From Bartonella australis AUST/NH1 (GTDB taxonomy: Bacteria > Pseudomonadota > Alphaproteobacteria > Rhizobiales > Rhizobiaceae): a DNA stretch of 64,000 bases. A model generated the notes under the pieces. The model was given only the letters and a program-made list of their open reading frames with translations, was not told where the DNA came from and made no database searches. The stretch is from assembly GCF_000341355.1 (NCBI RefSeq), contig NC_020300.1, positions 434,001 to 498,000 of the forward strand. The letters run 5' to 3'. Position numbers and translations under genes: made by a program. Positions 10,287 through 19,699 of this stretch are shown here, in pieces (position 1 is the first letter of the stretch; each line of letters opens with the position of its first letter).

Positions 10287-10826
10287 TTACATTGGTAAAG
10301 CTGAGTAAGCATCACTGAGACCGTTAAGGTCAACGAGACCACCGATTCCTTTTTCAGGGGTTGTGAAGACAGAATAGATCGCCGTTTTTCCTTCTAGGAA
10401 ATGTTTTAGCATATCTTCTTTGAGGAGAGCTTCAGCGATACAAACATTGTTCAAACAACGACGATACGTTATTTTCCCTATGTCTTTACCGTCGATTTTA
10501 ATGAGGATACCAGGACGCAATTCAACTAGAATAGGTGCAAAAACACGCATCAAAGTTCCTTTATTTCCGGGTAATTTATAAAATGCGATACGAAAGGTAA
10601 TATCGCGTCGGTCCTGTGTGCGCACATCTTGCACAGCTTCACATTGCATATTAGGGGTGCCAGGCGGCAAAGAACAAATTTTCGTCCACGCACCATAAGT
10701 TTGTGGAGCAGGAATACTGTGTGCGTTGGGCATTTGTGCAACAGTATGGTTGGCAAAAATACTGCAGAGTGCACAAATAATAGCGCCAACGAGAAAGATT
10801 TTTTTTAAGAATTGATGAAGTAGCAT
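10287..10826 (-). CDS. secreted invasion-associated locus B (IalB) family protein
   Basis: Small exported protein of the IalB family; the founding member in Bartonella is linked to erythrocyte invasion. The chosen ATG (10826) gives 179 aa, with a clear signal peptide (residues 1-31: basic N-terminus, hydrophobic core LVGAIICALCSIF, then AxA-type end). The mature part contains YGAWTKIC, two cysteine pairs (C..C near NMQCE, and CLNNVC) and a C-terminal GLxxxxxLP-like tail. An AGGA site lies 6 bases upstream of this ATG; the frame extends 20 codons further without a better site. This is an IalB paralogue rather than necessarily ialB itself, because no ialA (NUDIX hydrolase) lies next to it. Confidence 0.85.
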   Translation of the reverse strand: MLLHQFLKKIFLVGAIICALCSIFANHTVAQMPNAHSIPAPQTYGAWTKICSLPPGTPNMQCEAVQDVRTQDRRDITFRIAFYKLPGNKGTLMRVFAPILVELRPGILIKIDGKDIGKITYRRCLNNVCIAEALLKEDMLKHFLEGKTAIYSVFTTPEKGIGGLVDLNGLSDAYSALPM

Positions 10827-11240
10827 AAAAGTTCCTATCCGAATCGTCATTGTGTCGTCATTATAGCATTGTGCATAAATTTTCATGAAAAATGAATTCG
10901 AAAGCTGGAATACCCACGCAAAACCTGGGTCTGTTTGGGTGCTTAACCTGTATTATAGAGGATAGAAGCAAAAAACGAAAAGAATGGGACCTTCTAGGCT
11001 TCTTTGCAATATTGAGAGGAATATTGTTCATTTTTGCGGTGGCTTTGTCTTTCTTTATAAAAATAATATTATTGAAAAAATACATTTTTATTGTAAAGCT
11101 TGTATCTGTTTTTAGCGGGTATGTACATATAGGTACATATATAGACATCCTAATATAGTCTCAAAAGCGTGATGGTATTCATTAATCGCTCTTATATGCG
11201 AGGTTAATGTTTGCTTATGGATGACAGATAGAAGAGGTCT
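10827..11240. other. 414-base divergent spacer at the site where ctaC-ctaD are expected
   Basis: Between the IalB-family gene (-) and ctaB (+). In Brucella and Sinorhizobium the cytochrome c oxidase genes ctaC and ctaD lie at this point. I see no readable remnant. An 88-codon frame at 10892-11158 has a hydrophobic middle but no ribosome-binding site or resemblance to any family. A short repeat, GTACATATA, occurs twice near 11125-11142. Confidence 0.5.
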
Positions 11241-12185
11241 TTGAGCAAAATGTTCGCTTCAGGAAAACTACCAGCCACGGGCAGTAAAGGAGTCCCACCA
11301 GTAGCCAGCGTATATGATTATATCGCGTTATTAAAACCGCGAGTTATGTCGCTCGTCGTTTTTACAGCTTTAGTTGGATTAGTAGTATCGCCTGTTACTA
11401 TGAATCCCTTTTATGGCTTTTTGGCGATTTTGTGTATTGCTGTGGGTGGTGGTGCTGCAGGGGCGCTGAATATGTGGTATGAAGCCGACATTGATGCAAT
11501 AATGAAACGTACCCAAAATCGCCCAATTCCTGCCGGGAAAATAAGCCGCAGGAAGGCATTAGTTTTTGGCCTGGCTCTTTCTGTAGTTTCAGTTTCGGTT
11601 ATGGGTTTTTTCGTTAATTGGTTTACAGCGCTTTTTCTCGCTTTTACAATTTTCTATTATGTTGTTATTTATACAATTTGGCTCAAGCGTATAACACCAC
11701 AAAATATTGTTATTGGTGGTGCTGCCGGAGCTTTCCCACCGATGATTGGGTGGGCGGCCGCGACGGGGACAGTGAGTGTTGATAGCTTCCTATTATTTTT
11801 AATTATTTTTATGTGGACTCCGCCACATTTTTGGTCTCTTTCGTTGTTTTCATCCACTGATTATGACGCTGTGGCTATTCCTATGATGCCTAATGTACGG
11901 GGCGAGTATTCGACAAAAAAACAAATTTTAGTTTACACTATTATTATGGCAGTGTGCGCGACGGGGCCTTATATTACAGGCCTTGGAGGGGGTGTTTATG
12001 GCGTATTTTCAACGATTTTAAGCGTTATTTTTGTTTATCTTGCTTATCGCTTATGGAGAGCTAGTACACACAGCGAAACCCTCCGCATAGCGAAAAAAAT
12101 GTTTTTCTTTTCGCTCTTTTATTTGGCTGCTATATTCGGAATTCTCTTGGTTGAAGCCTTAATTTGGTATTTTATTACCTTTTAG
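11241..12185 (+). CDS. ctaB: protoheme IX farnesyltransferase (heme O synthase)
   Basis: Integral membrane UbiA-family prenyltransferase that adds farnesyl to heme b, giving heme O for bo3- or aa3-type terminal oxidases. The prenyl-diphosphate/Mg site NMWYEADIDAIMKRT is intact, as is the second loop STDYDAVAIPMM. About eight or nine hydrophobic segments are visible. The start is either the TTG at 11241 (3 bases after GAAGAGG) or the ATG at 11250 (12 bases after); neither spacing is ideal. Its usual partners ctaC, ctaD, ctaG and ctaE are all missing, so it stands alone between the IalB-like gene and ispH. That suggests retention for heme O rather than for a local aa3 oxidase. Confidence 0.95.
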   Translation: MSKMFASGKLPATGSKGVPPVASVYDYIALLKPRVMSLVVFTALVGLVVSPVTMNPFYGFLAILCIAVGGGAAGALNMWYEADIDAIMKRTQNRPIPAGKISRRKALVFGLALSVVSVSVMGFFVNWFTALFLAFTIFYYVVIYTIWLKRITPQNIVIGGAAGAFPPMIGWAAATGTVSVDSFLLFLIIFMWTPPHFWSLSLFSSTDYDAVAIPMMPNVRGEYSTKKQILVYTIIMAVCATGPYITGLGGGVYGVFSTILSVIFVYLAYRLWRASTHSETLRIAKKMFFFSLFYLAAIFGILLVEALIWYFITF

Positions 12186-12364
12186 CCTTTATTAAATAAA
12201 GGAGTAAAATCAATCTGTTCGTGCAAGTCAACATACTGCGGTGCTGTACTAAGGAGATATAGCGTTGTCGCGTAAAGGTGATGTTTCGAGTTTTTCTTTT
12301 TATACTATTTGTTGTACATTGACGTGCTTTGGGTAATAAAGATCGCTAACATCAAGGATAGGCT
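12186..12364 (+). other. ctaB-ispH spacer with a 23-codon open frame
   Basis: In relatives ctaG, ctaE, a DUF983 gene and a SURF1 gene occupy this interval; only 179 bases remain. A short frame starting with TTG at 12265 (MSRKGDVSSFSFYTICC...) has a good AAGGAGA site at 12251-12257 and ends about 12336. It could be a leader or a degraded start. I do not recognise it. Confidence 0.4.
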
Positions 12365-13420
12365 ATGCGTGGGCTTCCCCCTTTAACAATACGCCTTTGC
12401 AGTCCGCGTGGGTTTTGTGCTGGAGTCGATCGTGCGATTCAGATTGTCCTTCTTGCATTAAAAAAATATGGGGCTCCAGTATATGTCCGGCACGAAATTG
12501 TGCATAATCGCTATGTGGTTGAGGGATTACAGCGACGCGGGGCTGTTTTTGTTGAAGAGCTTGATGAGATTCCTGAAGAACATCGCAGCCAACCCGTTGT
12601 GTTTTCTGCCCATGGTGTGCCGAAGTCTGTTCCAGAGGAAGCACGTCGCCATAATTTGTTTTACCTCGATGCAACATGTCCGTTGGTTTCTAAGGTTCAT
12701 AAACAAGCTATACGGCACCAACGTCATGGTCGCCATGTCATCTTGATTGGCCATTCTGGCCATCCTGAAGTGATAGGCACGATGGGGCAGCTTGAAGAAG
12801 GGGCTGTCACATTAATTGAAACAATAGAGGACGCTTTACATTATCAACCAGGTGACTCTGATAAATTGGGATTTGTGACGCAAACGACGCTTTCTGTTGA
12901 AGATACAGCAGGAATTCTTGATGTACTGCGACGACGTTTCCCTGCTTTAAAAACACCAGCCGCTGAATCAATTTGTTATGCTACCACTAATCGACAAGAT
13001 GCCGTTAAGGCTGCGGCGTCGGGGAGTGATTTATTTTTGGTTGTCGGTGCGCCAAATTCATCTAATTCGCGACGTTTGGTAGAAGTTGCTGAGAGATTCG
13101 GAGCGCGGCGATCTATTTTAGTTCAACGTGCTGATGAAATTGATTTTGATCATTTGGGAATTCTCTCAGTCGTCGGTCTTTCTGCTGGGGCATCTGCTCC
13201 CGAAATTATTGTGGATGAAATTATCTCGGCTTTCCGTGAACGTTATGATGTTGCAATAGAATTGGCTGAAACTGCAGTAGAAAAAGAAGCGTTTCTGGTT
13301 AATCGTGAATTGCGTGATGCTGTTTTAACTCCATATGATACGGCTTTTGTTAACGGTCAGTCTGAGGCACTAATAGATGAGAATCGCAATAAACGAACGC
13401 TTAAAACAAAAGCGGAATGA
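12365..13420 (+). CDS. ispH: 4-hydroxy-3-methylbut-2-enyl diphosphate reductase
   Basis: Last enzyme of the non-mevalonate isoprenoid pathway (HMBPP to IPP and DMAPP), a 4Fe-4S reductase also called LytB. The three cluster cysteines are visible in [10 protein letters not shown] (near residue 12), DATCPLV (about 104) and [11 protein letters not shown] (about 203). The catalytic region TQTTLSVED and the substrate-binding SNSRRL are present. The length of 351 aa is normal, with an extra polar C-terminal tail. Start ATG at 12365. In rhizobia it is followed directly by thrB and rnhA; here thrB appears to have decayed. Confidence 0.95.
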   Translation: MRGLPPLTIRLCSPRGFCAGVDRAIQIVLLALKKYGAPVYVRHEIVHNRYVVEGLQRRGAVFVEELDEIPEEHRSQPVVFSAHGVPKSVPEEARRHNLFYLDATCPLVSKVHKQAIRHQRHGRHVILIGHSGHPEVIGTMGQLEEGAVTLIETIEDALHYQPGDSDKLGFVTQTTLSVEDTAGILDVLRRRFPALKTPAAESICYATTNRQDAVKAAASGSDLFLVVGAPNSSNSRRLVEVAERFGARRSILVQRADEIDFDHLGILSVVGLSAGASAPEIIVDEIISAFRERYDVAIELAETAVEKEAFLVNRELRDAVLTPYDTAFVNGQSEALIDENRNKRTLKTKAE

Positions 13421-14321
13421 CAGCAGATTAATATTTACCAAAATGGTTTGAAAGCGCTCAAAACTCAACACCTGATAGTTTTTTCTATCAAAAGATAGAA
13501 GGAGGCGCCAGCAATCCAAATATGATATTTTCTGCGTCAGAGAAAGATTGATTTTGAGAAGCTCTATGCAGCAGTGTGATCGGCATGGAAGCGCCTTTCC
13601 CTCAAGAAGAGAGGAGGATAGGGAAAAATTACTAGATCAGGAAGGACGTTTTAGCTGGTTCCTTTTCTAGAAAATATGAGGATTTGCAAATCTAATATAT
13701 ATCATTTCTGTGAGGTGGGGCGTAATTGAGCGTGGCTGTATTTAGCCGGTTGAGACCCCGCTTTGGCTAAAAATATTTGTTTAGTTTGGACTGGGAAGAG
13801 TCGCGGAAAATTATTTAGTAGAAGGAAGTATGCTACCGGAAAGATTCTGGCAAAAATTGATATAAAGTTTATTTTTTAGGCGGTTATTAGCTGTTATATT
13901 TACAAAAAGGTGCTGTACGCGCTGATTTAGTGGATAATTAACGTATTTTGGATGGTCCCATTTTTGATAGATATTATAGATTTCTCGGGTCATTTATGAG
14001 GGCTTTTGAATTTATAATCTTGTGGCCTATTTATAACCGGTTAGTATCCTGGGTGCGATCATTCTTATAGTTTAATCAGGGTGCGTAGCTTATCAGCGGA
14101 TCATCAAAAATTGGGCTATTGATTTTTTTGAGCAATGGGAGCGTTTTTTGGATTAGTGTATGATTCTAATTTCGCGCTTTTTACTTATAGAGTTCTGTCA
14201 TTGCTTTAATACATTATCTGGTGGCTTTGTCATTAAGGGAAATTTATGGGACTATTGAAAAAAGCTTCATTTTTCAATGATACGGATTCGCTAAGTAGAT
14301 TGGATTTTCAAATTTTATGTT
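13421..14321 (+). pseudogene. thrB: probable ruin of homoserine kinase (thrB)
   Basis: Uncertain call. The 896-base gap between ispH and rnhA matches the size (about 960 bp) and place of thrB in Brucella and Sinorhizobium. Weak traces occur in the right order. One is a GLIDFF-like string near 14113-14130, matching GLIDFYF of ThrB after one added base. Another is RVLSLL-stop-YIIWWL near 14193-14230, compared with RFMLTRLYDWL. The last is SLSRLDFQI near 14288-14315, compared with the ThrB tail, ending in a stop that overlaps the rnhA start. Stops occur throughout every frame. A 60-codon frame on the opposite strand (13811-13993) is not recognised. Confidence 0.35.
13483..13500 (+). terminator. 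hairpin downstream of ispH
   Basis: Perfect 7-bp stem TTCTATC / GATAGAA with an AAAA loop, 63 bases after the ispH stop. A T-tract precedes rather than follows it, so it would act better as a transcript-end stabiliser than as a classical terminator on this strand. Confidence 0.35.
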
Positions 14322-14784
14322 AAATCAAAAAAAAGTCGTTGAAATTTATACAGACGGCGCGTGCTCCGGCAATCCCGGGCCCGGAGGATGGGGAGCAGTT
14401 TTACGCTGGAAGGGCCACGAACGCGAGCTTTACGGCGGAAAAGCGCACACTACCAATAATCAAATGGAATTGACAGCGGCGATTTGCGCACTGAACGCAC
14501 TTAAGGAGCCTTGTTCAGTCGCCCTTTATACAGACTCAGTTTACGTGCGAAATGGAGTGTCTACGTGGCTCGAAGGTTGGAAAAAAAATAATTGGCGCAC
14601 CGCATCGAAAAAAAACGTTAAAAACATGGAGTTATGGCAGGAACTTGATAGAGCTTGTTTTAGGCATACTATCAAATGGCACTGGGTAAAAGGGCACGCT
14701 GGCCATCCAGATAATGAGCGCGCGGACGCGCTCGCGCGCAGAGCTATCATTGAATATCGCGAAAATGGACGCTTTTTAGCGTAA
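14317..14784 (+). CDS. rnhA: ribonuclease HI
   Basis: Cytoplasmic endonuclease that cuts the RNA strand of RNA-DNA hybrids, removing primers and R-loops. The four catalytic acidic residues are visible: Asp in [15 protein letters not shown], Glu in NQMELTAAI, Asp in LYTDSVYV and Asp in [11 protein letters not shown]. Length of 155 aa is the classical RNase HI size. Unlike Escherichia coli, the start ATG lies inside the presumed thrB tail. A small hairpin overlaps its stop codon. Confidence 0.96.
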   Translation: MLNQKKVVEIYTDGACSGNPGPGGWGAVLRWKGHERELYGGKAHTTNNQMELTAAICALNALKEPCSVALYTDSVYVRNGVSTWLEGWKKNNWRTASKKNVKNMELWQELDRACFRHTIKWHWVKGHAGHPDNERADALARRAIIEYRENGRFLA

Positions 14785-14789
14785 TTTTT
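14769..14789 (+). terminator. intrinsic terminator overlapping the rnhA stop codon
   Basis: Stem ACGCT / AGCGT with a TTTT loop, then AA and TTTTT. The right arm runs into the TAA stop of rnhA. The stem is short (5 bp), so strength may be modest. Confidence 0.55.
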
Positions 14790-14809
14790 CGAGATTTTTT
14801 TTGGGTTCT

Positions 14810-15688
14810 TTATAGAAGAGTTGGATGACTCGGTTCCGCGTGTATTACGAACGTTCCGCTGAAAGCATGGTCTTTAGAAGAGACTATATAAAAAACTGTG
14901 CGGTCTGTTTTTTTAGGAGCAAAATATATAGGCGCGCTAAAGAGGGTGTATCCTTCCTGGTCGTTTATTTTTTTTGCGGGTCCAATTTGTATTTCTCCTC
15001 CATCTAAAAAAAGAGCTAAAGGTATATTGTCACTGTTATGTTGTATTTTTATCAGGAGGGTGTCCTTATTTTTTTCGCTGCTTATTTTAAATTCGTTGTG
15101 CATCGTCCTGGGTAAAGCAGCTCGAGCGTTTGCTAATAAGGATAAAGGGAGGCGCTTATTTTCTTTGGTAAACGGGGAAAAATTAAAATTAACAGTAAAA
15201 GGGATACAGATTTTATTACATATTCCAAGAGTTAATGAGCCACTTAAATTTTCTTCTGAATTGGAAATATTAAAGGGTAATACAACATGATTTTTATAGC
15301 CTAATGACCAGTCATTGCCCGCCTCGTAAAGTTGTGGGGCGGGATAAAAAATTTCGTAAGAAACTTGCTGATCGAAGTTAAAAAACGGTGCCATGCCTGA
15401 ATTTCCTGGATTACGCCAGTAAGTTTTCCATCCTGGTTGCAGGATAATTTCGATAACGCCGTCCCTCGTTCCAGAAAGAGAAGGTTTTGTTACAGCTAAT
15501 CTCACACGGTTACCGTCTGATTTATACCATGGTGTTGCAAAAAGGTTTGCTTCTTGCTCTGGTTGAGCACAAATAGCGAAGTTGGATTGTCCTAAAAACG
15601 CGATTATCAGGCTCAAACTTATTAAAAGATTTTTATAAAAAATATTTGAAGTTCTTTGTGACATTGTAAATATTTGAAGTTTTTTCAT
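14810..15688 (-). CDS. exported DsbD N-terminal-domain-like protein
   Basis: Predicted periplasmic protein of 292 aa resembling the N-terminal thiol-exchange domain of DsbD/ScsB. A signal peptide is visible at about residues 15-41 (hydrophobic LLISLSLIIAFLG, ending before AICAQ). A CNKIC (C-x3-C) pair sits in LGICNKICIPF, the position of the redox cysteines in the DsbD alpha domain. The membrane and thioredoxin domains of full DsbD are missing, so it must work with another electron donor or serve a different role. No good ribosome-binding site is seen for either candidate ATG (15688 or 15664). It converges with rnhA and is divergent from the yqgE-family gene. Its substrate is unknown. Confidence 0.75.
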   Translation of the reverse strand: MKKLQIFTMSQRTSNIFYKNLLISLSLIIAFLGQSNFAICAQPEQEANLFATPWYKSDGNRVRLAVTKPSLSGTRDGVIEIILQPGWKTYWRNPGNSGMAPFFNFDQQVSYEIFYPAPQLYEAGNDWSLGYKNHVVLPFNISNSEENLSGSLTLGICNKICIPFTVNFNFSPFTKENKRLPLSLLANARAALPRTMHNEFKISSEKNKDTLLIKIQHNSDNIPLALFLDGGEIQIGPAKKINDQEGYTLFSAPIYFAPKKTDRTVFYIVSSKDHAFSGTFVIHAEPSHPTLL

Positions 15689-15759
15689 TTAGGCTTTATT
15701 TTCTTTTTGTATTAACTTAGTTGAAGTCTGATATATAAGTCACGGAGAATATCAAATTA

Positions 15760-16344
15760 ATGAAACAAGGTGGTGGATTTTTGAACGGACAGTTGCTTAT
15801 AGCAATGCCTGAAATGAGTGATAAGCGCTTTATTCGTTCTGTTATCTATATTTGCGCTCATTCTGACGCTGGTGCTATGGGAGTTATTCTTAATCAGCCG
15901 CACGATATTGATTTTCCCGAACTTTTATTTCAACTCGGAGTGATCAGCCAGCCTCAAAAAAAATATCTTTCTGAGCCGATAAAAAAATTTCCGGTACGTT
16001 ACGGCGGGCCGGTTGATACTTCCAGAGGTTTTGTGATTCATTCAGATGATTATATTTGTGAGACAACAATTTCTGTCACGGATAAGATTTGCCTCACTGC
16101 AACGATCGATATATTGAAAGCCATTAGTTGCGAACAAGGCCCCCAGCACGCACTTATAGCGCTAGGCTATGCGGGATGGAAAGCAGGACAGCTCGAGATG
16201 GAGATTTCCGCGAATGGTTGGTTAACCAGCCCCACGTCGCCTAGTTTTCTTTTTGAAAGCGATATAAGCAGTAAGTACGACGAAAGCCTCACTCGTATGG
16301 GAATTAACCCGGCTTATCTTGTTTCTGAAATAGGCCACGCCTGA
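15760..16344 (+). CDS. YqgE/AlgH (UPF0301) family protein
   Basis: Conserved 194-aa cytoplasmic protein of the UPF0301/AlgH family, whose biochemical role is not settled. The family hallmarks are visible: [11 protein letters not shown] near the start, then [27 protein letters not shown] split over residues 20-48, YGGPVD, and [22 protein letters not shown] ribosome-binding site precedes the ATG. It converges on the GGDEF-EAL gene with a 47-base gap. Confidence 0.9.
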   Translation: MKQGGGFLNGQLLIAMPEMSDKRFIRSVIYICAHSDAGAMGVILNQPHDIDFPELLFQLGVISQPQKKYLSEPIKKFPVRYGGPVDTSRGFVIHSDDYICETTISVTDKICLTATIDILKAISCEQGPQHALIALGYAGWKAGQLEMEISANGWLTSPTSPSFLFESDISSKYDESLTRMGINPAYLVSEIGHA

Positions 16345-16391
16345 ATGCATTCATTATTTTGTGAGCTTTTTAACATTCTGTCTATGATACC

Positions 16392-19271
16392 TTAAGCTTT
16401 ATAGGGAAAATTGTTTTGAACGAGTGTGATTAATCTTTCAACGGCGATTGGTTTGGTAACGATCGTACTTTGAACGTACTGACAGCCTTCTTGACGCAAA
16501 AAGATGGCCTCCTTTTCGTTCGCAACACCTTCCGCAATAATTTGCAAGTTGAGCTCAGTGGCCATGTTGATAATTGACCTGAGGACAAGCTTTTTCTTAG
16601 GTGTACCTATTGAGATGAGTGAGCGGTCTAATTTTACCATATCGAATGGGTAGCGGACGAGGTAGGAAAGCGACGAATAACCCGTCCCAAAATTATCTAG
16701 CGCGAGATTTATTCCCAGTCCCTTAATTTGTTCGAGAAAATGGGCTGATTGTTCAGGATTTCTTCTCAAAACAAATTCCGATATTTCTATCATTAAGCGT
16801 CCTTTAGTGAGTGGATTGCGAAGAAGAGCAGAGCGCAATTGATTTATAAAAAAAGGATGGACCATTTCTGCGCTTGGTAAATTGATCGAAATGAAAAAAG
16901 ATGGTTGAGTAAATTTTTCTTGTATATTTGCAAGATCAGTAACAACATTATCGATGATAAATTGCGCTAAATCCGCAATGATCTGTTCATTTTCCGCAAT
17001 TTTGATGAAATCGTAGATGCTTAAATTTCCGTGATTTGAGTGATGCCATTCTACAATCGTTTCAAAACCAATAATTTGCCCGTCTGATAGGTTAAGAATA
17101 GGGTGATAAAGAATTTTCATTTCATTGTATTTTATGGCGCGACGTATATCGTGTCCCATAGTTTCATGCTCAGTGCTGAAAGTACGAAAATTTGGGCGAA
17201 AAGGCTCAATATGGTTGCCGCCTTTTTGTTTTGCGTGGATCACCGCGAGCTCACTGTCATCAAAAATATCTTTAGCAGTCGATCTGCTTTCACTCCACGT
17301 AACGAGTCCGATTGATGCGGAAAGCGTTATTTTTTTTCCGGCAAGCGAAATAGGTGCCGAAATTATTTTATGTAGGTGGTCTACAAACGCCGCGATTTTT
17401 TGTGATCTAGTTTCGCTGAGTAAAATGATTGCGAAACGATCTGCAGAAAGGCGTGATAAAGTATCTTGGAGGTTTATGAGCCGGCTTAAACGACGCGCGA
17501 TTATCAGAAGTATAGTATCGCCTACAGCTATGCCCAATTTGCGATTAATTTGACGAAAATTATCGAAATCAATCATAAGGACGGTTGGCCTAATTTTTAT
17601 ATTTTCTCTGGCTAAGGAAGTGTAATTTTGTAGTCTGTCAAAGAAAATTTGCTGGTTAGGCAGGCCAGTTAAACTATCGTGAACTGCGTCGTGCAATAAG
17701 CGTTCTTCGGCTTTTTTATGGTTAGTAATATTGACAATAGTTCCGATTACGCGGGTAATATTCCCATCTTTTTGCATGGCTGGGCGCGCGCGAAGGGAAA
17801 ACCAATGATAGTAACCTCCGCCGGAAGAGAGTCGAAAAATTTGATCAATGCGCCCCTTTTTTTGTTTAAGAATAATGTCTAGAACGGCATTAAAGCGCTC
17901 ACGATCATCGTAGTGCAAAGCTGAAATCCAGTTATCCATGGTACCATTAATTTTGTGAGATTCAGTACCAAAGAGGGCTGTCATATCCGGGTGAATGACA
18001 ATGCGATCACGTTCAACATCCCAGTCCCAAATGATATTCCCAGCCCCTCTCGCAGCGAGCGCTTGCCGTTCAAGATCAGAAAATATTCCTTCATGAAAAG
18101 AATCATTTGAAAAAGTTTGTTGCATAATGGTAAAGCTGATGAGTAGGACAATGAGTACTAACCCTCCCGCTAAAGCTGGTTGAATAATATCGTTATCTAG
18201 ATATCCTACTATGCAAGCATAAGCTCCAAAAGACCAAAAGCTAATTAATAACCATGTTGGAATAAGCATGATGGCACGGTCATAGCTGCGGATTGAAAAA
18301 TAGCTAATCAAGATAATACCAAGTGCGGTAGTGAAGCCGAATGATAAACGGGCTATTCCTGCTGCTCTGGTGGGGTCATAAATAGAAAATGCTCCTAAAC
18401 CGCAAAGAGCTATAATCCACGCAATTGCGCCATAGCTGAAGTGATAATGCCAGCGGTTAAGGCGTAAATAGGTAAAAAGGAATATGAAAAGTGTCGCGGC
18501 GAGTGCGACCTCTGTACCTGCGCGCCAGACTGGTTCTGTTATTTGCGTGATTGCGAAAAATTTATTCAAAAAATTGAAATCGATGCCAATATAGAAGAGG
18601 ACAGCCCAAGCGATAGAAGCCGTTGCAGGGAAGAGACTTGTTCCGCGAACAACAAACAGGACAGTTAATAAGAGCGCCAAAAGACCTGATATGCCAAGTA
18701 AGATACCATGATAAAGCGTATAAGAATTGATTGTATCCTTATAAGCTTCAGGTTGCCATAAATAAATTTGCGGTAAATTAGAAGAATTAAGTTCTGCAAC
18801 GAATGTAACGATGGCACCGGGATTAAGTGTGATACGAAACACATCTGAGTTTGCACTTGTTTGACGATCGAGGGAAAAACCTTCACTAGGAGTGATGGAA
18901 TGAATGCGCGTTGAATCGAGATCCGGCCAAAGAAGGCCCGAGTGAGCCATACGGTAATGAGGTGCGACGATAAGGCGGTCGATTTGTTCATCTGTCGGAT
19001 TCGCGAGGGCGAAAACAGCCCAATTTCCAGAAAAATTTTCGTCATTAGCCTGCACTTCAATACGCCATATAACACCATCTGGCCCCGGTGCCGTACTCGT
19101 TTGGAAAATAGGGTTACTCGTATGGTGTATTTCAATCGCTTTTGATAGATCAAGAGCTACATCTTGAGGGGAAATTTTAATTGGCTCAACGGCTTGCGCT
19201 GATGTCAGGCAAACAAAAAAGCCCATTACCGTAACAAGGATGATATCGATTATTTTACGCAAGCTTTCCAC
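16392..19271 (-). CDS. 7TM sensor with PAS and degenerate GGDEF-EAL domains
   Basis: Membrane protein of about 959 aa. In order: a signal peptide (LVTVMGFFVCLTSAQA), a periplasmic domain of about 170 aa, a block of seven hydrophobic helices (about 215-400), PAS/PAC (about 430-560), GGDEF (about 565-725) and EAL (about 735-975). The cyclase active site reads LSADRF instead of GGDEF, so cyclase activity is unlikely. The EAL site is FETIVEW, keeping the Glu, but DDFGTG has become DNFGTG and AEGVE has become AEGVA, so phosphodiesterase activity is doubtful. The frame opens at a GTG at 19337; a GTG at 19271 gives a cleaner signal peptide. It may be a c-di-GMP receptor or a decaying enzyme. Confidence 0.85.
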   Translation of the reverse strand: MESLRKIIDIILVTVMGFFVCLTSAQAVEPIKISPQDVALDLSKAIEIHHTSNPIFQTSTAPGPDGVIWRIEVQANDENFSGNWAVFALANPTDEQIDRLIVAPHYRMAHSGLLWPDLDSTRIHSITPSEGFSLDRQTSANSDVFRITLNPGAIVTFVAELNSSNLPQIYLWQPEAYKDTINSYTLYHGILLGISGLLALLLTVLFVVRGTSLFPATASIAWAVLFYIGIDFNFLNKFFAITQITEPVWRAGTEVALAATLFIFLFTYLRLNRWHYHFSYGAIAWIIALCGLGAFSIYDPTRAAGIARLSFGFTTALGIILISYFSIRSYDRAIMLIPTWLLISFWSFGAYACIVGYLDNDIIQPALAGGLVLIVLLISFTIMQQTFSNDSFHEGIFSDLERQALAARGAGNIIWDWDVERDRIVIHPDMTALFGTESHKINGTMDNWISALHYDDRERFNAVLDIILKQKKGRIDQIFRLSSGGGYYHWFSLRARPAMQKDGNITRVIGTIVNITNHKKAEERLLHDAVHDSLTGLPNQQIFFDRLQNYTSLARENIKIRPTVLMIDFDNFRQINRKLGIAVGDTILLIIARRLSRLINLQDTLSRLSADRFAIILLSETRSQKIAAFVDHLHKIISAPISLAGKKITLSASIGLVTWSESRSTAKDIFDDSELAVIHAKQKGGNHIEPFRPNFRTFSTEHETMGHDIRRAIKYNEMKILYHPILNLSDGQIIGFETIVEWHHSNHGNLSIYDFIKIAENEQIIADLAQFIIDNVVTDLANIQEKFTQPSFFISINLPSAEMVHPFFINQLRSALLRNPLTKGRLMIEISEFVLRRNPEQSAHFLEQIKGLGINLALDNFGTGYSSLSYLVRYPFDMVKLDRSLISIGTPKKKLVLRSIINMATELNLQIIAEGVANEKEAIFLRQEGCQYVQSTIVTKPIAVERLITLVQNNFPYKA

Positions 19272-19337
19272 AATATTCCACTTTCGGTGTTGTAGGCCAG
19301 TTAATTTCAAATCAGATTTTCTAGAAAATACACCCAC

Positions 19338-19699
19338 TGTTTTAAGATTTATTTTTTGCTGAAGGGCGACCGTTACTTTTCAAAAAAGTCACGCAATCCT
19401 ACACGAAAATAAACTAGATATTTGCTCTTTGCAATGAATCTTAAAACTGATGGAGTTCTATATTTTAAAAGGTAAAAAAATATCGGTTTTTATATTTTGC
19501 ACATATACCCTTGCCCGCTCAAGTCTTGATCATATAAAGCGTTAATTAAGTGAGTTTGTATGTTTTTTTGATAAACATTTTCTAAACTTATTTGATAAAA
19601 GAATTTTTGCTATGATTTTAACTATAAAATATGTACGCGCCATAATATTGGCTGTTTTCGGTGATGTTTCATTCGTAGAAAACACATAAATTGAAATAC
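19338..19699. other. 362-base AT-rich spacer
   Basis: Lies upstream of the GGDEF-EAL gene and downstream of the M16 peptidase, both on the minus strand, so it probably holds the promoter of the former. In rhizobia an acetyltransferase gene often lies here. I see no coding remnant and no clear promoter. Confidence 0.4.

Noticed and set aside
10892..11158. 88-codon frame with a hydrophobic core
   Set aside because: No ribosome-binding site, antisense-like spacer position, and composition is that of AT-rich noncoding DNA.
13811..13993. 60-codon minus-strand frame in the ispH-rnhA gap
   Set aside because: No upstream ribosome-binding site and no recognised family; lies opposite the likely thrB ruin.
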